Counted from the stretch's first letter, positions 53,801 to 62,821 are shown. The stretch: 64,000 nucleotides of DNA from Paracoccus tibetensis (GCF_900102505.1 NZ_FMVT01000008.1:150400-214399); one strand, 5' to 3'. Program-made: numbers and translations. Notes: generated from the sequence alone by a model not told the origin.

Positions 53801-54949
53801 TCAGGCCGGGACGGTCTGGCTCGCCAGAAGATGGGCCGCCGCCTTGGGGTCCAGCGCCTCGGGGCGGGCGCAGGTGGTGGTCATGGGGACAAAGCGCCCC
53901 TCCTCGCCCGATTGCAGGATTGCGGTCATCACCTCTACGACATGCAGCGCCAGCTCGTCGTTGCAGCGATGCGGGCGGCCCTCGGCGATGGCCAGCGCCA
54001 TGTCGGCAAGGCCCGAGGCGCGGTAGTCGGCCACGCTCTTGCCGTTGTTCAGGTCGCGGTTCGGCGGCCCAAGCGGGTGATCCCATGCGGGCAGCGCGGC
54101 CGGCTCGGCGCGCTTCGTCATGCGGACCTCGCCGTCGAAGAAGTTGGGGTCCGGGATGTGCAGCGTGCCTTCGGTGCCGTACAGCGCCATCGGCTGCAGG
54201 TCGTGCTGCCAGACGTCCCAACTGGACTGGAAGCTGATGACGGCGCCGCCCTCGAATTCCAGCAGGGCGTGGATGGTGGTCGGCGTCTCGACCGGCACCT
54301 GCTCGCCCTTGCGGGCGGCCGAGCCGATGGTGCGCGTCTTGCTGGGGGTCGAGGCAAGCGCGGCGACCCGCGCCACCGGCCCCAGCAGCTGCACGAGGTT
54401 CGAGATGTAGTAGGGCCCCAGGTCCAGCACCGGGCCGCCGCCCTTCAGGAAGAAAAAGTCGGGGTTGGGATGCCAGCTTTCCATGCCGCTGGACATCACC
54501 GCGCAGGTGCCCGAGGTGACGCGGCCGATGGCGCCACTGTCCACAATATGCCGCGCCAGCTGGTGGCTGGTGCCGAGGAAGGTGTCAGGCGCCGAGCCGA
54601 CGCGCAGCCCGCGCTCGGCGGCGATACGGGCCAGCTCGCGCCCCTCGTCCAGCGTCAGGACATAGGGCTTCTCGGAATAGACGTGCTTGCCGCCCTCGAG
54701 CGCGCGCTTCGAGATGTCGAAATGCGCCGCCGGGATGGTCAGGTTCACGATCAAGTCGATGTCGTCGCTGGCCAGCAGCGCATCGACGCTGCGCGCCTCG
54801 ATGCCGTATTCCGCGGCCCGCGCCTCGGCGGCGGCGTGGTTCATGTCGGCGACAGCCACGAAGCGGATGCCCGCGAAATGCGGCGCCCGGCCGAGATAGG
54901 AAGCTGAGATGTTGCCGGCCCCGATGAGGCCCAGTTTCAGATCGCTCAT
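53801..54949 (-). CDS. Gfo/Idh/MocA family oxidoreductase 2 (sugar cassette)
   Basis: 382 residues. The nucleotide fold is KLGLIGAGNISASYL, the catalytic lysine motif is YSEKPYVL, and DLGPYYISNLVQLLGPV is the substrate-side helix. It belongs to a different subgroup from the dehydrogenase at 51621, so the two probably act on different steps. The gap to the upstream isomerase-like gene is four bases, which indicates one transcript. Confidence 0.9.
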   Translation of the reverse strand: MSDLKLGLIGAGNISASYLGRAPHFAGIRFVAVADMNHAAAEARAAEYGIEARSVDALLASDDIDLIVNLTIPAAHFDISKRALEGGKHVYSEKPYVLTLDEGRELARIAAERGLRVGSAPDTFLGTSHQLARHIVDSGAIGRVTSGTCAVMSSGMESWHPNPDFFFLKGGGPVLDLGPYYISNLVQLLGPVARVAALASTPSKTRTIGSAARKGEQVPVETPTTIHALLEFEGGAVISFQSSWDVWQHDLQPMALYGTEGTLHIPDPNFFDGEVRMTKRAEPAALPAWDHPLGPPNRDLNNGKSVADYRASGLADMALAIAEGRPHRCNDELALHVVEVMTAILQSGEEGRFVPMTTTCARPEALDPKAAAHLLASQTVPA

Positions 54950-54953
54950 GGTG

Positions 54954-55706
54954 TCAGCCTTTCAGGTTCTGCCAGGCGGCGTGGGCCTGGGTCGCGAAGC
55001 GCTCGAAGTCGGAGGGCTTGTCATGCTCGGCCACCAGCACCTCGACGCGGGCGTGGCTCCGCAGGGCGTCGATGATCGCCGGCCAGTCCATGGTCCCGGT
55101 CGCGGGATCGGCCCAGCCATCTTCATCCGTCTTCTCGCCCTCCGGCGCGATGTCCTTGAAATGGGCGGCCGAGATGCGCGATCCGTATTTCTCGATCCAG
55201 GCCTGCGGGTCGCCGCCGCCGCGCACGATCCAGGCGATGTCGGCTTCCCAATCGATCATGGGCGCCTCGTCGAGGATGATGCCCATCGGGGTCTCGCCGC
55301 CCGGCAGCTCGTGGAATTCGAAGTCGTGGTTGTGCCAGCCGAAGGTCAGGCCGCGCGTCGCCATCGCCTCATGCGCGGCGGCCAAGCGGCCGGCGAAGGC
55401 GCGCCAGCCGCCCGCGTCCGCCGGGCGCTGGTCGGGGCCGATATGGGGGGCGAAGATCATCGTGGCGCCGACCTGGCCGGCGATCTCGGCCACGCGGTCG
55501 GGGTTCTCCTCAATGAGGTCCAGCGAGACATGCAGCGAGGGCATGGTCATGCCCGTCTCGGACAGCGCCTCGGCGATGGCGGGCATCTCGTCGAAGACGC
55601 CGCCATAGCCCTCGGCCGCGTCATAGCCCATTGCGCCGAGACGGCGGATCACCTCGGCATAGGGGGTGGCGAAGCGGGCCGAGTAGAGTTGCAGGGACAG
55701 TTTCAT
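54954..55706 (-). CDS. sugar phosphate isomerase/epimerase-like TIM-barrel protein 2
   Basis: 250 residues. The start KLSLQLYSARF and metal-site motifs WHNHDFEF, IDWEADIAW, AAHFKDIAP and VAEHDKP define the IolE-like TIM barrel. It is about 100 residues shorter than its neighbour at 52717 and not a close paralogue. Two ATGs (55709 and 55706) are adjacent; GGAG spacing favours 55706. The gene lies 22 bases after the ABC ATPase gene. Confidence 0.9.
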   Translation of the reverse strand: MKLSLQLYSARFATPYAEVIRRLGAMGYDAAEGYGGVFDEMPAIAEALSETGMTMPSLHVSLDLIEENPDRVAEIAGQVGATMIFAPHIGPDQRPADAGGWRAFAGRLAAAHEAMATRGLTFGWHNHDFEFHELPGGETPMGIILDEAPMIDWEADIAWIVRGGGDPQAWIEKYGSRISAAHFKDIAPEGEKTDEDGWADPATGTMDWPAIIDALRSHARVEVLVAEHDKPSDFERFATQAHAAWQNLKG

Positions 55707-55727
55707 CATCTTCTCCGTGGGAAAGTC

Positions 55728-56840
55728 TTAAAGCCGCGTCTCGCTGGCGGCGTCGAACAGCGACAGGCTGGCGGGATCGAAGCCGACGGACAAGCGGTCG
55801 CCGGCGCGCACGCGGCTCTCGCCGTCCATGCGGACGCGGAAGGGGGTCTGGCCCAGCTGCGCCCAGACCAGGGTGTCGGCGCCCATCGGCTCGACCACCT
55901 CGACCAGCGCCTCGGCGCGGATCGGCAGGGCCTCGGCGGCGGCGCCGGTGCGGACATGCTCGGGGCGGATGCCCAGCACGACCTCGGGGCCGCGCGGGCG
56001 GCTGGTGAAGTCGTAGCCGGTGACGTCGGCCGTCAGCGCGCCGGTGAAGCGGTTCCCCTCCAGCCGACCGGGAAGCAGGTTCATGGGCGGCGAGCCGATG
56101 AAGCCGGCGACATAGAGGTTCGCGGGCCGGCGATAGATGTCGTCGGGGCTGGCGAGCTGCTGGATCTTGCCGCCGCGCATGATGGCGATGCGGTCGGCCA
56201 GGGTCATCGCCTCGATCTGGTCGTGCGTCACGTAGATCATCGTGTTGCCGAGGTTCTGGTGCAGGCGCTTCAGCTCAACCCGCAGCTCGGCGCGCAGCTT
56301 CGCGTCGAGGTTCGAGAGCGGCTCGTCGAAGAGGAACACGTCCACGTCGCGCACCAAGGCCCGGCCGATGGCGACGCGCTGGCGCTGCCCACCCGACAGT
56401 GCGGCGGGCTTGCGCTTCAGCAGCGGTTCCAGCTGAAGCGTGTCGGCGGCGCGGGCGACGCGGCGGCGGATCTCGTCCTTCGGCACGCGGGCGTTCTTGA
56501 GGCCGAAGGACAGGTTCCCCTCGACCGTCATCTGCGGGTAGAGCGCGTAGGACTGGAAGACCATGCCGATCCCACGCTCCGAGGGCTCGGCCCAGGTGAC
56601 GTTCTGGCCCGAGATGAAGATCTGCCCCTCGGTCGCCGGTTGCAGGCCGGCGATGCAGTTCAAGAGCGTGGACTTGCCGCAGCCTGAGGCGCCCAGCAGG
56701 ACCAGGAACTCGCCGTCCTTCACGTCGAGGTTCAGATCGCCCAGCACCTCGACCGAGCCGTAGCTTAGGGAGAGGTCGCGGATCGAGACCGAGATGCCGT
56801 CCAGTTCGGTGGCCGGGGCGGCGCGGAGTGCTTGTGCCAT
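55728..56840 (-). CDS. ugpC: sugar ABC transporter ATP-binding protein (UgpC/MalK type)
   Basis: 370 residues. Walker A GASGCGKSTLL, signature LSGGQRQRVAIGRAL, Walker B VFLFDEPLSNLD and the H-loop YVTHDQIEA are all present. The C-terminal 130 residues form the TOBE/OB regulatory domain of MalK-type ATPases (LGIRPEHV). It serves the two permeases immediately upstream, three bases away. The symbol reflects family, not a proven glycerol-phosphate role. Confidence 0.92.
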   Translation of the reverse strand: MAQALRAAPATELDGISVSIRDLSLSYGSVEVLGDLNLDVKDGEFLVLLGASGCGKSTLLNCIAGLQPATEGQIFISGQNVTWAEPSERGIGMVFQSYALYPQMTVEGNLSFGLKNARVPKDEIRRRVARAADTLQLEPLLKRKPAALSGGQRQRVAIGRALVRDVDVFLFDEPLSNLDAKLRAELRVELKRLHQNLGNTMIYVTHDQIEAMTLADRIAIMRGGKIQQLASPDDIYRRPANLYVAGFIGSPPMNLLPGRLEGNRFTGALTADVTGYDFTSRPRGPEVVLGIRPEHVRTGAAAEALPIRAEALVEVVEPMGADTLVWAQLGQTPFRVRMDGESRVRAGDRLSVGFDPASLSLFDAASETRL

Positions 56841-56843
56841 GGG

Positions 56844-57794
56844 TCAGCCTTTCACGGCGCCTGCGGCGATGCCGCGGACGAAAAGTTTGCCAGAGAGGAA
56901 GTAGATCGTCAGCGGCACGAGCCCCGTCAGCAGGGTCGCGGCCATGTTGACGTTGTATTCGCGTACGCCCTGGACCGAGTTGACGATGTTGTTCAGCTGT
57001 ACGGTCATCGGGTAGCTGTCGGGCCGGGTGTAGATCACGCCGAAGAGGAAGTCGTTCCAGATGCCCGTGACCTGAAGAATCACCGCGACGGTGAAGATCG
57101 GCAGCGACATCGGGACAAGGACGCGCAAGAAAATGCCCCAGAAGCCGGCGCCGTCGACGCGGGCGGCCTTGAACAGCTCGGGCGGCAGCGAGGAGAAGTA
57201 GTTGCGGAACAAGAGCGTGATGATCGGCATGCCGAAGACCACGTGGACCAGCACCAGCCCCCAGACCGAGCCCATCAGCCCGATTTCGCGCAGGATGATG
57301 ACGATCGGGTAGATCATCACCTGATAGGGGATGAAGGCGCCGAAGATCAGGATGGTGAAGAACACCTCGGAGCCCTTGAAGCGCCAGTTGACCAGCGCGT
57401 AGCCGTTCACCGCCGCCACCGCGATCGACAGGATCGTGGCCGGCACGGTGATCGCGACCGAGTTGAAGAACCCGCGCGAGAGGCCGTCGCAGTTGAGGCC
57501 GGTGCAGGCCTCGGACCAGGCCTTGACCCAGGGCTCGAAGGTGATCTCCATCGGCGGGGCGAAGATGTTGCCCATGCGGATCTCGGGCATGCCCTTCAGC
57601 GAGGTCATGACCATGACCCAGAGCGGCAGCAGGTAGTAGATCGAGAAGACGATCAGCCCGCCATAGACCATGATCCGCTTGGGGTTCATGCGCCGCGTCG
57701 GCGCGACGCCGGCAGGCCCGTCGAGGAGGCGCCCACGGGGCGCGCTGGCGCGCGCGGGTGCCGCGGCACGGGTGGGGAAAGCTGCGTCAGACAC
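56844..57794 (-). CDS. sugar ABC transporter permease 2 (MalG-like)
   Basis: 316 residues and six helices after a hydrophilic N-terminal extension of about 35 residues rich in Ala and Arg. The EAA loop is KAARVDGAGFWGIFLRVLVPMSLP. The start is taken as GTG 57794 because GGGAGG lies seven bases before it; it overlaps the stop of the other permease by eight bases. The partner subunits are the adjacent permease, the ATPase and the binding protein. Confidence 0.92.
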   Translation of the reverse strand: MSDAAFPTRAAAPARASAPRGRLLDGPAGVAPTRRMNPKRIMVYGGLIVFSIYYLLPLWVMVMTSLKGMPEIRMGNIFAPPMEITFEPWVKAWSEACTGLNCDGLSRGFFNSVAITVPATILSIAVAAVNGYALVNWRFKGSEVFFTILIFGAFIPYQVMIYPIVIILREIGLMGSVWGLVLVHVVFGMPIITLLFRNYFSSLPPELFKAARVDGAGFWGIFLRVLVPMSLPIFTVAVILQVTGIWNDFLFGVIYTRPDSYPMTVQLNNIVNSVQGVREYNVNMAATLLTGLVPLTIYFLSGKLFVRGIAAGAVKG

Positions 57795-58680
57795 GACGTT
57801 TCCTCCCAAGCTGGAACAGCGCGAAGGGGATGATGATCGCAAGCACGGCCGCCAGCATCATGGTCGAGGCGGCGAAGCCCTGGCCAAGGTTCTGGTTGCC
57901 GAACATGTAGTCGTAGACGTATTTCGCCGGCACTTCGGAGGCGATCCCCGGCCCGCCGCGCGTCAGGGCGACGACCAGATCGTAGAGCTTGATGATGCCC
58001 GCCGAGATGAGGACGACGCAGGTGGCGAAGACGGGCTTCATCATCGGCAGGACGATGAAGATGTAGGTCTTCCAGGTCGGGATGCCGTCGACGCGCGCGG
58101 CCTTCCACACGTCCTCGTCGATGCCGCGCAGGCCGGCCAGCAGGATCACCGTGGTCAGCCCCGCACCCTGCCAGATGCCGGCGGCCAGAAGCGCCAGGAT
58201 CACGAGGTTCGGATCGTTCAACGGATCGAAGGTGAAGCCGGAAAAGCCCATGCCGCGCACGATGTGCTGCAGGCCGAAATCGGGGTTCAGGATCCACTGC
58301 CAGACGACGCCCGTGACGATGAAGCTGAGCGCGTAGGGAAAGAGGATGATGGTGCGGAACCCGTCCTCGAACCGGATCTTCTGGTCCAGCAGCACGGCCA
58401 GCAGGAAGCCGATGGCCAGCGTCAGGATCAGCGACAGCACGCCATAGACCGCGAGATTCTCGATCGAGACCTGCCAGCGGGGCGTGGACCACAGCCGCTC
58501 GTATTGCGCGAGGCCGACGAATTCGAGGCGCGGCAGCAGGCGAGAATTGGTGAAGGAGTAGACCACCGTCCAGAGCGAACAGCCGATGAAGACCACGAGG
58601 GCCGTCAGGATCATCGGCGTGGCGGCGAGCTTCGCCTGCCAGTTCTGGAAAAGGCGGAGGGGCGGGCCGGATCGGGCCAT
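57787..58680 (-). CDS. sugar ABC transporter permease 1 (MalF-like)
   Basis: 297 residues with six membrane helices. The EAA loop reads KAARVDGIPTWKTYIFIVLPMMKP. FVGLAQYERLW is the usual periplasmic entry after helix 1. GGAGG lies before ATG 58680. A strong hairpin separates it from the upstream gene for the binding protein. Confidence 0.93.
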   Translation of the reverse strand: MARSGPPLRLFQNWQAKLAATPMILTALVVFIGCSLWTVVYSFTNSRLLPRLEFVGLAQYERLWSTPRWQVSIENLAVYGVLSLILTLAIGFLLAVLLDQKIRFEDGFRTIILFPYALSFIVTGVVWQWILNPDFGLQHIVRGMGFSGFTFDPLNDPNLVILALLAAGIWQGAGLTTVILLAGLRGIDEDVWKAARVDGIPTWKTYIFIVLPMMKPVFATCVVLISAGIIKLYDLVVALTRGGPGIASEVPAKYVYDYMFGNQNLGQGFAASTMMLAAVLAIIIPFALFQLGRKRRV

Positions 58681-58706
58681 GGCAGTGCCTCCGTCAGGAT
58701 GCGGGT

Positions 58707-58731
58707 GCCCGGCCCCGCAGCGGGGCCGGGC
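58707..58731 (-). terminator. intercistronic hairpin between binding-protein and permease genes
   Basis: GCCCGGCCCCG, loop CAG, CGGGGCCGGGC: a perfect 11-bp stem in a 59-base gap. No U-run follows on the minus strand. It more likely stabilises the binding-protein mRNA or partly terminates, as in malE-malF. Confidence 0.6.
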
Positions 58732-58739
58732 GGCGGGGC

Positions 58740-59978
58740 TTACATTTCCGACATCACGATCTGGACGTAGCGGTTATGCGCGTCCTCGGCGCTGAGGCTG
58801 GAGCCGAAGAACTCGGCCGTCAGGTCCTCGATCTGCCCGCGCGTGTCAGAGGACAGCAGCATGTCGATCGAGGGGATGGTGTTGCCGGCCGCCAGCGTCT
58901 CGAGCCCCTGCTGCGTGCAGGCATTCACCTCGGTCAGGTCGATGTCGCCGCGGATGGGCAGCGAGCCCTTGGCGGCGTTGAAGGCGACCTGCGCCTCGGG
59001 GCCGGTGATCACGTTGGCCAGCGCCATCTGCGCCTCGGTCACGGCCGCGTCGCTGTTGACGGGGAAGTAGATCGCGTCGCCGCCGGTGGCGATGTAGGGC
59101 TCGCCGCCGAGGCCGATGTTGCAGCCGTAGTCGGTCCCCGCGGTCTGGCCGGCCAGCGCGAATTCGCCCTGCGCCCAGTCACCCATGACCTGCGCGGCAG
59201 CCGTGCCCTCGATCAGGCGGTTTGTGGCCATGTTCCAGTCGCTCAGGTTGCCACCCTGCGACAGCTCGCGCGCCACGGCCAGTTCTTCCCAGATCTGGCG
59301 CATCGTGTCGCTGTTCAGCGCCTCTTCCTCGCGGGCCTCGTAGACCTGCAGGTAGAAATCGGCCCCGCCGATCCCCGAGACCATCGCGTTCAGCAGCAGC
59401 GAGGTCTGCCAGCCCTGCATCCCCTGCGCCAGCGGCAGGATGCCCGCCTCGCGCAGCGCCGGGGCGGCGGCCTTCAGCTCTTCCCAGTTGGTCGCGGGCT
59501 CGACGCCGGCGGCCTCGAAGGCGGCGTGCGAGGTCCACATCCATTGCGGCGAGTGGATGTTGATCGGCGCGCAATAGATGCGGCCGTCCAGCGTGCAGGC
59601 CTCCAGCAGCGAGGGCGGGTTGATGAACTCGGCCCAGCCATTGGCCTCGGCCACCTCGGTCAGGTCCTGCATCAGCCCGGCCTCGACCAGCTCCTGCGCC
59701 TGCCGGCCGTGGTTGAACTGCGTGGCGCCCATCGGATCGCCGCCGATGATGCGCGAAACCATGATCGGCCGCGCGGTCGAGCCCGACCCGGCGATGGCGC
59801 CATCGACCCAGGTATATTCGGTCTGCTCGGTGAAGATGCGCGCCAGCTCCTGCACGGCAGCGGCCTCGCCACCCGAGGTCCACCAGTGCGTCACCTCCAG
59901 ATCGGCGGCCATCGCACCTGCGGGCAATACTGTCAGCGCAGCGCCCGCCATGAGGCGGCGCATGGAAGTCATCTGCAT
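58740..59978 (-). CDS. sugar ABC transporter substrate-binding protein (COG1653)
   Basis: 412 residues, periplasmic. The signal peptide MRRLMAGAALTVLPAGAMA is cut before ADLEVTHWW. EVTHWWTSGGEA, WVDGAIAGSGSTARPI and NIHSPQWMW are typical of the alphaproteobacterial family annotated for glucose, mannose or oligosides. GGGAGG lies nine bases before ATG 59978. It is the first gene of the cassette, divergent from the LacI regulator. The ligand cannot be named. Confidence 0.93.
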   Translation of the reverse strand: MQMTSMRRLMAGAALTVLPAGAMAADLEVTHWWTSGGEAAAVQELARIFTEQTEYTWVDGAIAGSGSTARPIMVSRIIGGDPMGATQFNHGRQAQELVEAGLMQDLTEVAEANGWAEFINPPSLLEACTLDGRIYCAPINIHSPQWMWTSHAAFEAAGVEPATNWEELKAAAPALREAGILPLAQGMQGWQTSLLLNAMVSGIGGADFYLQVYEAREEEALNSDTMRQIWEELAVARELSQGGNLSDWNMATNRLIEGTAAAQVMGDWAQGEFALAGQTAGTDYGCNIGLGGEPYIATGGDAIYFPVNSDAAVTEAQMALANVITGPEAQVAFNAAKGSLPIRGDIDLTEVNACTQQGLETLAAGNTIPSIDMLLSSDTRGQIEDLTAEFFGSSLSAEDAHNRYVQIVMSEM

Positions 59979-60142
59979 TGTTCATCCTCCCGTGTGGTCC
60001 GCGCGGGCACCGCCCGGCAGAACAATCCCCTCGGCCTCTTCCCTGCCGATGTAAACGATTGCCAGCAATTAATCTCATAGCCATTGCCAGCCCGTCAAGA
60101 AAAAATGTAATCCTTTACCAAGTCCTTTCTCAGGCGGAGCCT
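59979..60142. promoter_or_regulatory. divergent promoter/operator region of the sugar cassette
   Basis: Two related sites, TGTAAACGATTGCC (60050-60063) and TGTAATCCTTTACC (60106-60119), and an inverted repeat ATTGC-CA-GCAAT (60058-60069) with a second ATTGCCAGC at 60083. A minus-strand -35 box TTGACG lies at 60098-60093 for the binding-protein gene. The sites overlap this promoter, as expected for LacI repression. The region is AT-rich compared with its surroundings. Confidence 0.5.
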
Positions 60143-61162
60143 ATGGCGATTGGTATCAAGGAAATCGCCCGGCTGGCGGGCGTGTCGACGGCGACGGTCA
60201 GCCGTGCGCTGTCCCAGCCTGCCCGGGTCTCGCCCGAGACACGGGCGCAGGTCATGGCCGTGGTCGAGCAGCACGACTACCGCGCGAACTCCTTCGCCCG
60301 CTCGCTGCGGGTGCGCCGGGCGGACGCGGTGCTGGCGCTGGTGCCCAATCTCGGCAACCCGTTCTTCTCCGAGATCATTGCCGGCATCCAGGAGGGGCTG
60401 GCCCCGGCCGGCATCGATCTTCTGGTGACCGACAGCCTCTCGCAGCAGGTGCGCCGCCAGTCCCCGGTCGGGCATCTTCAGGCCGCGCGGGCCGACGGGC
60501 TGATCTGCCTCGATGGCGGGCTGCCCGCCGAGGTGCTGGACGAGCTGGCCGCCAGCGACGTCGCGGGGCGCGTGGTCTTCGCCTGCGAATGGCCCGAGGG
60601 GCGGCATTTCACGACCGTGCGCAGCGACAACCGGGCGGGCATGGCGCTGGCGGTGCAGCATCTGGCGGCCCTGGGGCATCGCCGCTTCGCGCTGCTGACG
60701 GGCCCGGCCGGCAACGTGCTGACGCAGGAACGACGGCAGGGCGCGGTCGCCGCCCTCGCCGCCGCGGGCCTGTCGCTTCCGCCCGAGGCCATCGCGGGCG
60801 GAAGCTTCGAGATTCGCGACGGCTACCGCGCCGCCGGTGCGCTGATGCGCTGCGCCGAGCGCCCGACGGCGATCCTCTGCGCCTCGGACCAGCTGGCGAT
60901 CGGCTGCATCTCGGGCCTGTCGGAGCTGGGCATCCGCGTCCCCGAGGACGTGTCGGTGGTCGGCTTCGACGACATCGCGCTGGCCGCCTATTCCCGCCCG
61001 CCCCTGACCACGATCCGCCAGGACCGGCGCAGGCTGGGCCGCAGCGCCGCAGAGCGCCTGCTGGACAGCCTCGCCGGCCGACCCGCCGCCGAGCCGCTGA
61101 CCACCCTGCCGGTCGAGATCGTCGTGCGCCGCTCGACCGCACCCGCGCCCGGCCGGGGCTAG
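60143..61162 (+). CDS. LacI family transcriptional regulator of the sugar cassette
   Basis: 339 residues. The N-terminal LacI HTH is IKEIARLAGVSTATVSRALSQPARVSPETRAQV, and the hinge helix is FARSLRVRRADAV. The periplasmic-binding-protein-like sensor domain follows (LVPNLGNPFFSEIIAGIQ, CASDQLAIG, VVGFDDIALAAYSRPPLTTIRQ). CGGAG precedes ATG 60143. Divergent from the ABC-dehydrogenase cluster and very probably its repressor, with a sugar or pathway intermediate as inducer. Confidence 0.95.
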   Translation: MAIGIKEIARLAGVSTATVSRALSQPARVSPETRAQVMAVVEQHDYRANSFARSLRVRRADAVLALVPNLGNPFFSEIIAGIQEGLAPAGIDLLVTDSLSQQVRRQSPVGHLQAARADGLICLDGGLPAEVLDELAASDVAGRVVFACEWPEGRHFTTVRSDNRAGMALAVQHLAALGHRRFALLTGPAGNVLTQERRQGAVAALAAAGLSLPPEAIAGGSFEIRDGYRAAGALMRCAERPTAILCASDQLAIGCISGLSELGIRVPEDVSVVGFDDIALAAYSRPPLTTIRQDRRRLGRSAAERLLDSLAGRPAAEPLTTLPVEIVVRRSTAPAPGRG

Positions 61163-61174
61163 GCGGCCGCCGCC

Positions 61175-61744
61175 CTATTGCAGCAGGCTGCGTCCGCGCT
61201 GGCGGAACTCCTCCTCCATCGCCGCGAACAGCCGCCCGCGGATGTCGCCCTCGAGCCGCTGGTTGGCGGTCTCGGCGATGGTGCGCAGCAGCGCCGCCTC
61301 GACCAGGCGGTCGGCCGAGCCTGCATCCGGCATCTGCCGGCGCGCCAGCACCATCATCTCGCGGACGACCATCTCGGGATCGTTGCCGGCCTGCCGTGCC
61401 GGGGGACGCAGGCGGTGCCGCTGGTGCAGGTCGCCCAGCAGCAGGCTGCCGAGGCTGGGCTTGGTGAAGACGCAACTGCGCGCGAAGCGCGGCGGGACGA
61501 CCTCCTTGTCATGTCCGGTCAGGAAGACGAAGGGCACCTGCCACCGCTCCAGCCGGTCGGCCAAGGTGAACGAGGTCCTGCCGCGCAGTTCGACATCCAG
61601 GATCGCGGCTTGTGCCTGCTCCAGATGGTCCAGCGCGTCGGGCACTGCCGAGAAGGGGCCGATGACCTCGTCGCCATGCGCGTCGATCTCGAGGCAGAGG
61701 GACTGGGCCAGAAGGTAGTCGTCCTCGACAACAAGTATGCGCAC
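61175..61744 (-). CDS. stand-alone response regulator with helical C-terminal extension
   Basis: 189 residues. The receiver domain (1-115) has the acidic pair Asp8-Asp9, the phosphoacceptor Asp50 in AILDVEL, Thr76 in FLTGH and Lys95 in FTKP. About 70 C-terminal residues form no known output domain; they are charged and helical (LVEAALLRTIAETANQRLEGDIRGRLFAAMEEEF). The start is GTG 61744 with GGAGG five bases away. No histidine kinase lies nearby. Confidence 0.85.
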   Translation of the reverse strand: MRILVVEDDYLLAQSLCLEIDAHGDEVIGPFSAVPDALDHLEQAQAAILDVELRGRTSFTLADRLERWQVPFVFLTGHDKEVVPPRFARSCVFTKPSLGSLLLGDLHQRHRLRPPARQAGNDPEMVVREMMVLARRQMPDAGSADRLVEAALLRTIAETANQRLEGDIRGRLFAAMEEEFRQRGRSLLQ

Positions 61745-61879
61745 CCGCGCCTCCGTTCTCCACCATCCGTCCCCGTTCGCGCGCCGGGAGCGGCCGATCA
61801 CTCGCCTCTAACGACTGGTGCGAGCAGCCTGGCACAACTTACCTGTCCGAAAGCATATAAGGCAAGCATTTCGCGCGCC

Positions 61880-62821
61880 TCATCCCTGCGGCGTGACCGC
61901 CTTGCGTTGCCGCGCCCGCTCCAGCCCCAGCTTGTGTTCGCGCCAGATGATGAGGATGCCCGCGAAGATCACGATTGCCGCGCCGACCAGCACCGTCGGG
62001 GTCGGCACCTCGGCAAAGAACCACCAGCCGATCCCGATCGCCAGCAGCATCGAGACATAGTCGAAGGGCGCCACGACCGAGGCATCGGCATAGCGGTAGG
62101 CCGAGGTCATCAGGATCTGCCCGACCCCGCCCAGAAGCCCGATCAGGACCAGCATCAGCGCCGTCACGGGGCTGGGGACGACCCATCCGAAGGGCAGCGT
62201 CAGCAGGCCGAGCACGGTCGAGGTGATCGAGAACCAGAAGACGATGGCCGAGGTCCGCTCGACCTGGACCAGCTTGCGCACGAAGATCATCGCCAGCGCC
62301 GTGCAAACGGCCGCCATCAGCGCCGCGACGGCGCCCAGCATCCGCAGCGGATCGGCGGCGCCGCCGAGGCGCAGCTGCGGCGACAGCACGATCAGGACGC
62401 CGATGAGCCCAAGCGCCACCGTGCCAAGTCGGAAGGCGCGCACGTCCTCGCCAAGGAACATGCCGGCGAAGACCACGACCAGCAGCGGCGCGGCATAGCC
62501 GATGGCCGTCGCCTCGGGAAGCGTCAGCAGGGACAGCGCCCAGAAGCCGAATCCCATCGAGGCTGTGCCGACGATGCCGCGGTAGAAATGCCCCATCGGC
62601 CGGACCGTGTGGATGCCGCCGCGCAGCTCGCGCCGCATCGCCAGCCAGAGGAAGATCACGGGCACCGCAAAGATCGAGCGGAAGAAGACCTGCTGGCCCG
62701 GCGGCACGCCCTCGCCCGCCGCCGCCGTGGCCTTGATCAGCCCGGCCATGATGGTGAAGACGGTCACGCTGGCGCATTTCAGCAAGATGCCGTGCAGCGA
62801 CGAAAAGGCGGGGGAGATCAC
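61880..62821 (-). CDS. EamA/RhaT family (DMT) transporter
   Basis: 313 residues with ten membrane helices in two EamA repeats: the first from about 15 to 150 (FFRSIFAVPVIFLWLAMR, EATAIGYAAPLLVVVFAG) and the second from about 155 to 300 (ADASVVAPFDYVSMLLAIGIGWWFFAEVPT). It is most like RarD/S-adenosylmethionine-uptake or metabolite-exporter members. Substrate unknown. The start is GTG 62821 with only a poor ribosome binding site. Confidence 0.88.
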   Translation of the reverse strand: MISPAFSSLHGILLKCASVTVFTIMAGLIKATAAAGEGVPPGQQVFFRSIFAVPVIFLWLAMRRELRGGIHTVRPMGHFYRGIVGTASMGFGFWALSLLTLPEATAIGYAAPLLVVVFAGMFLGEDVRAFRLGTVALGLIGVLIVLSPQLRLGGAADPLRMLGAVAALMAAVCTALAMIFVRKLVQVERTSAIVFWFSITSTVLGLLTLPFGWVVPSPVTALMLVLIGLLGGVGQILMTSAYRYADASVVAPFDYVSMLLAIGIGWWFFAEVPTPTVLVGAAIVIFAGILIIWREHKLGLERARQRKAVTPQG

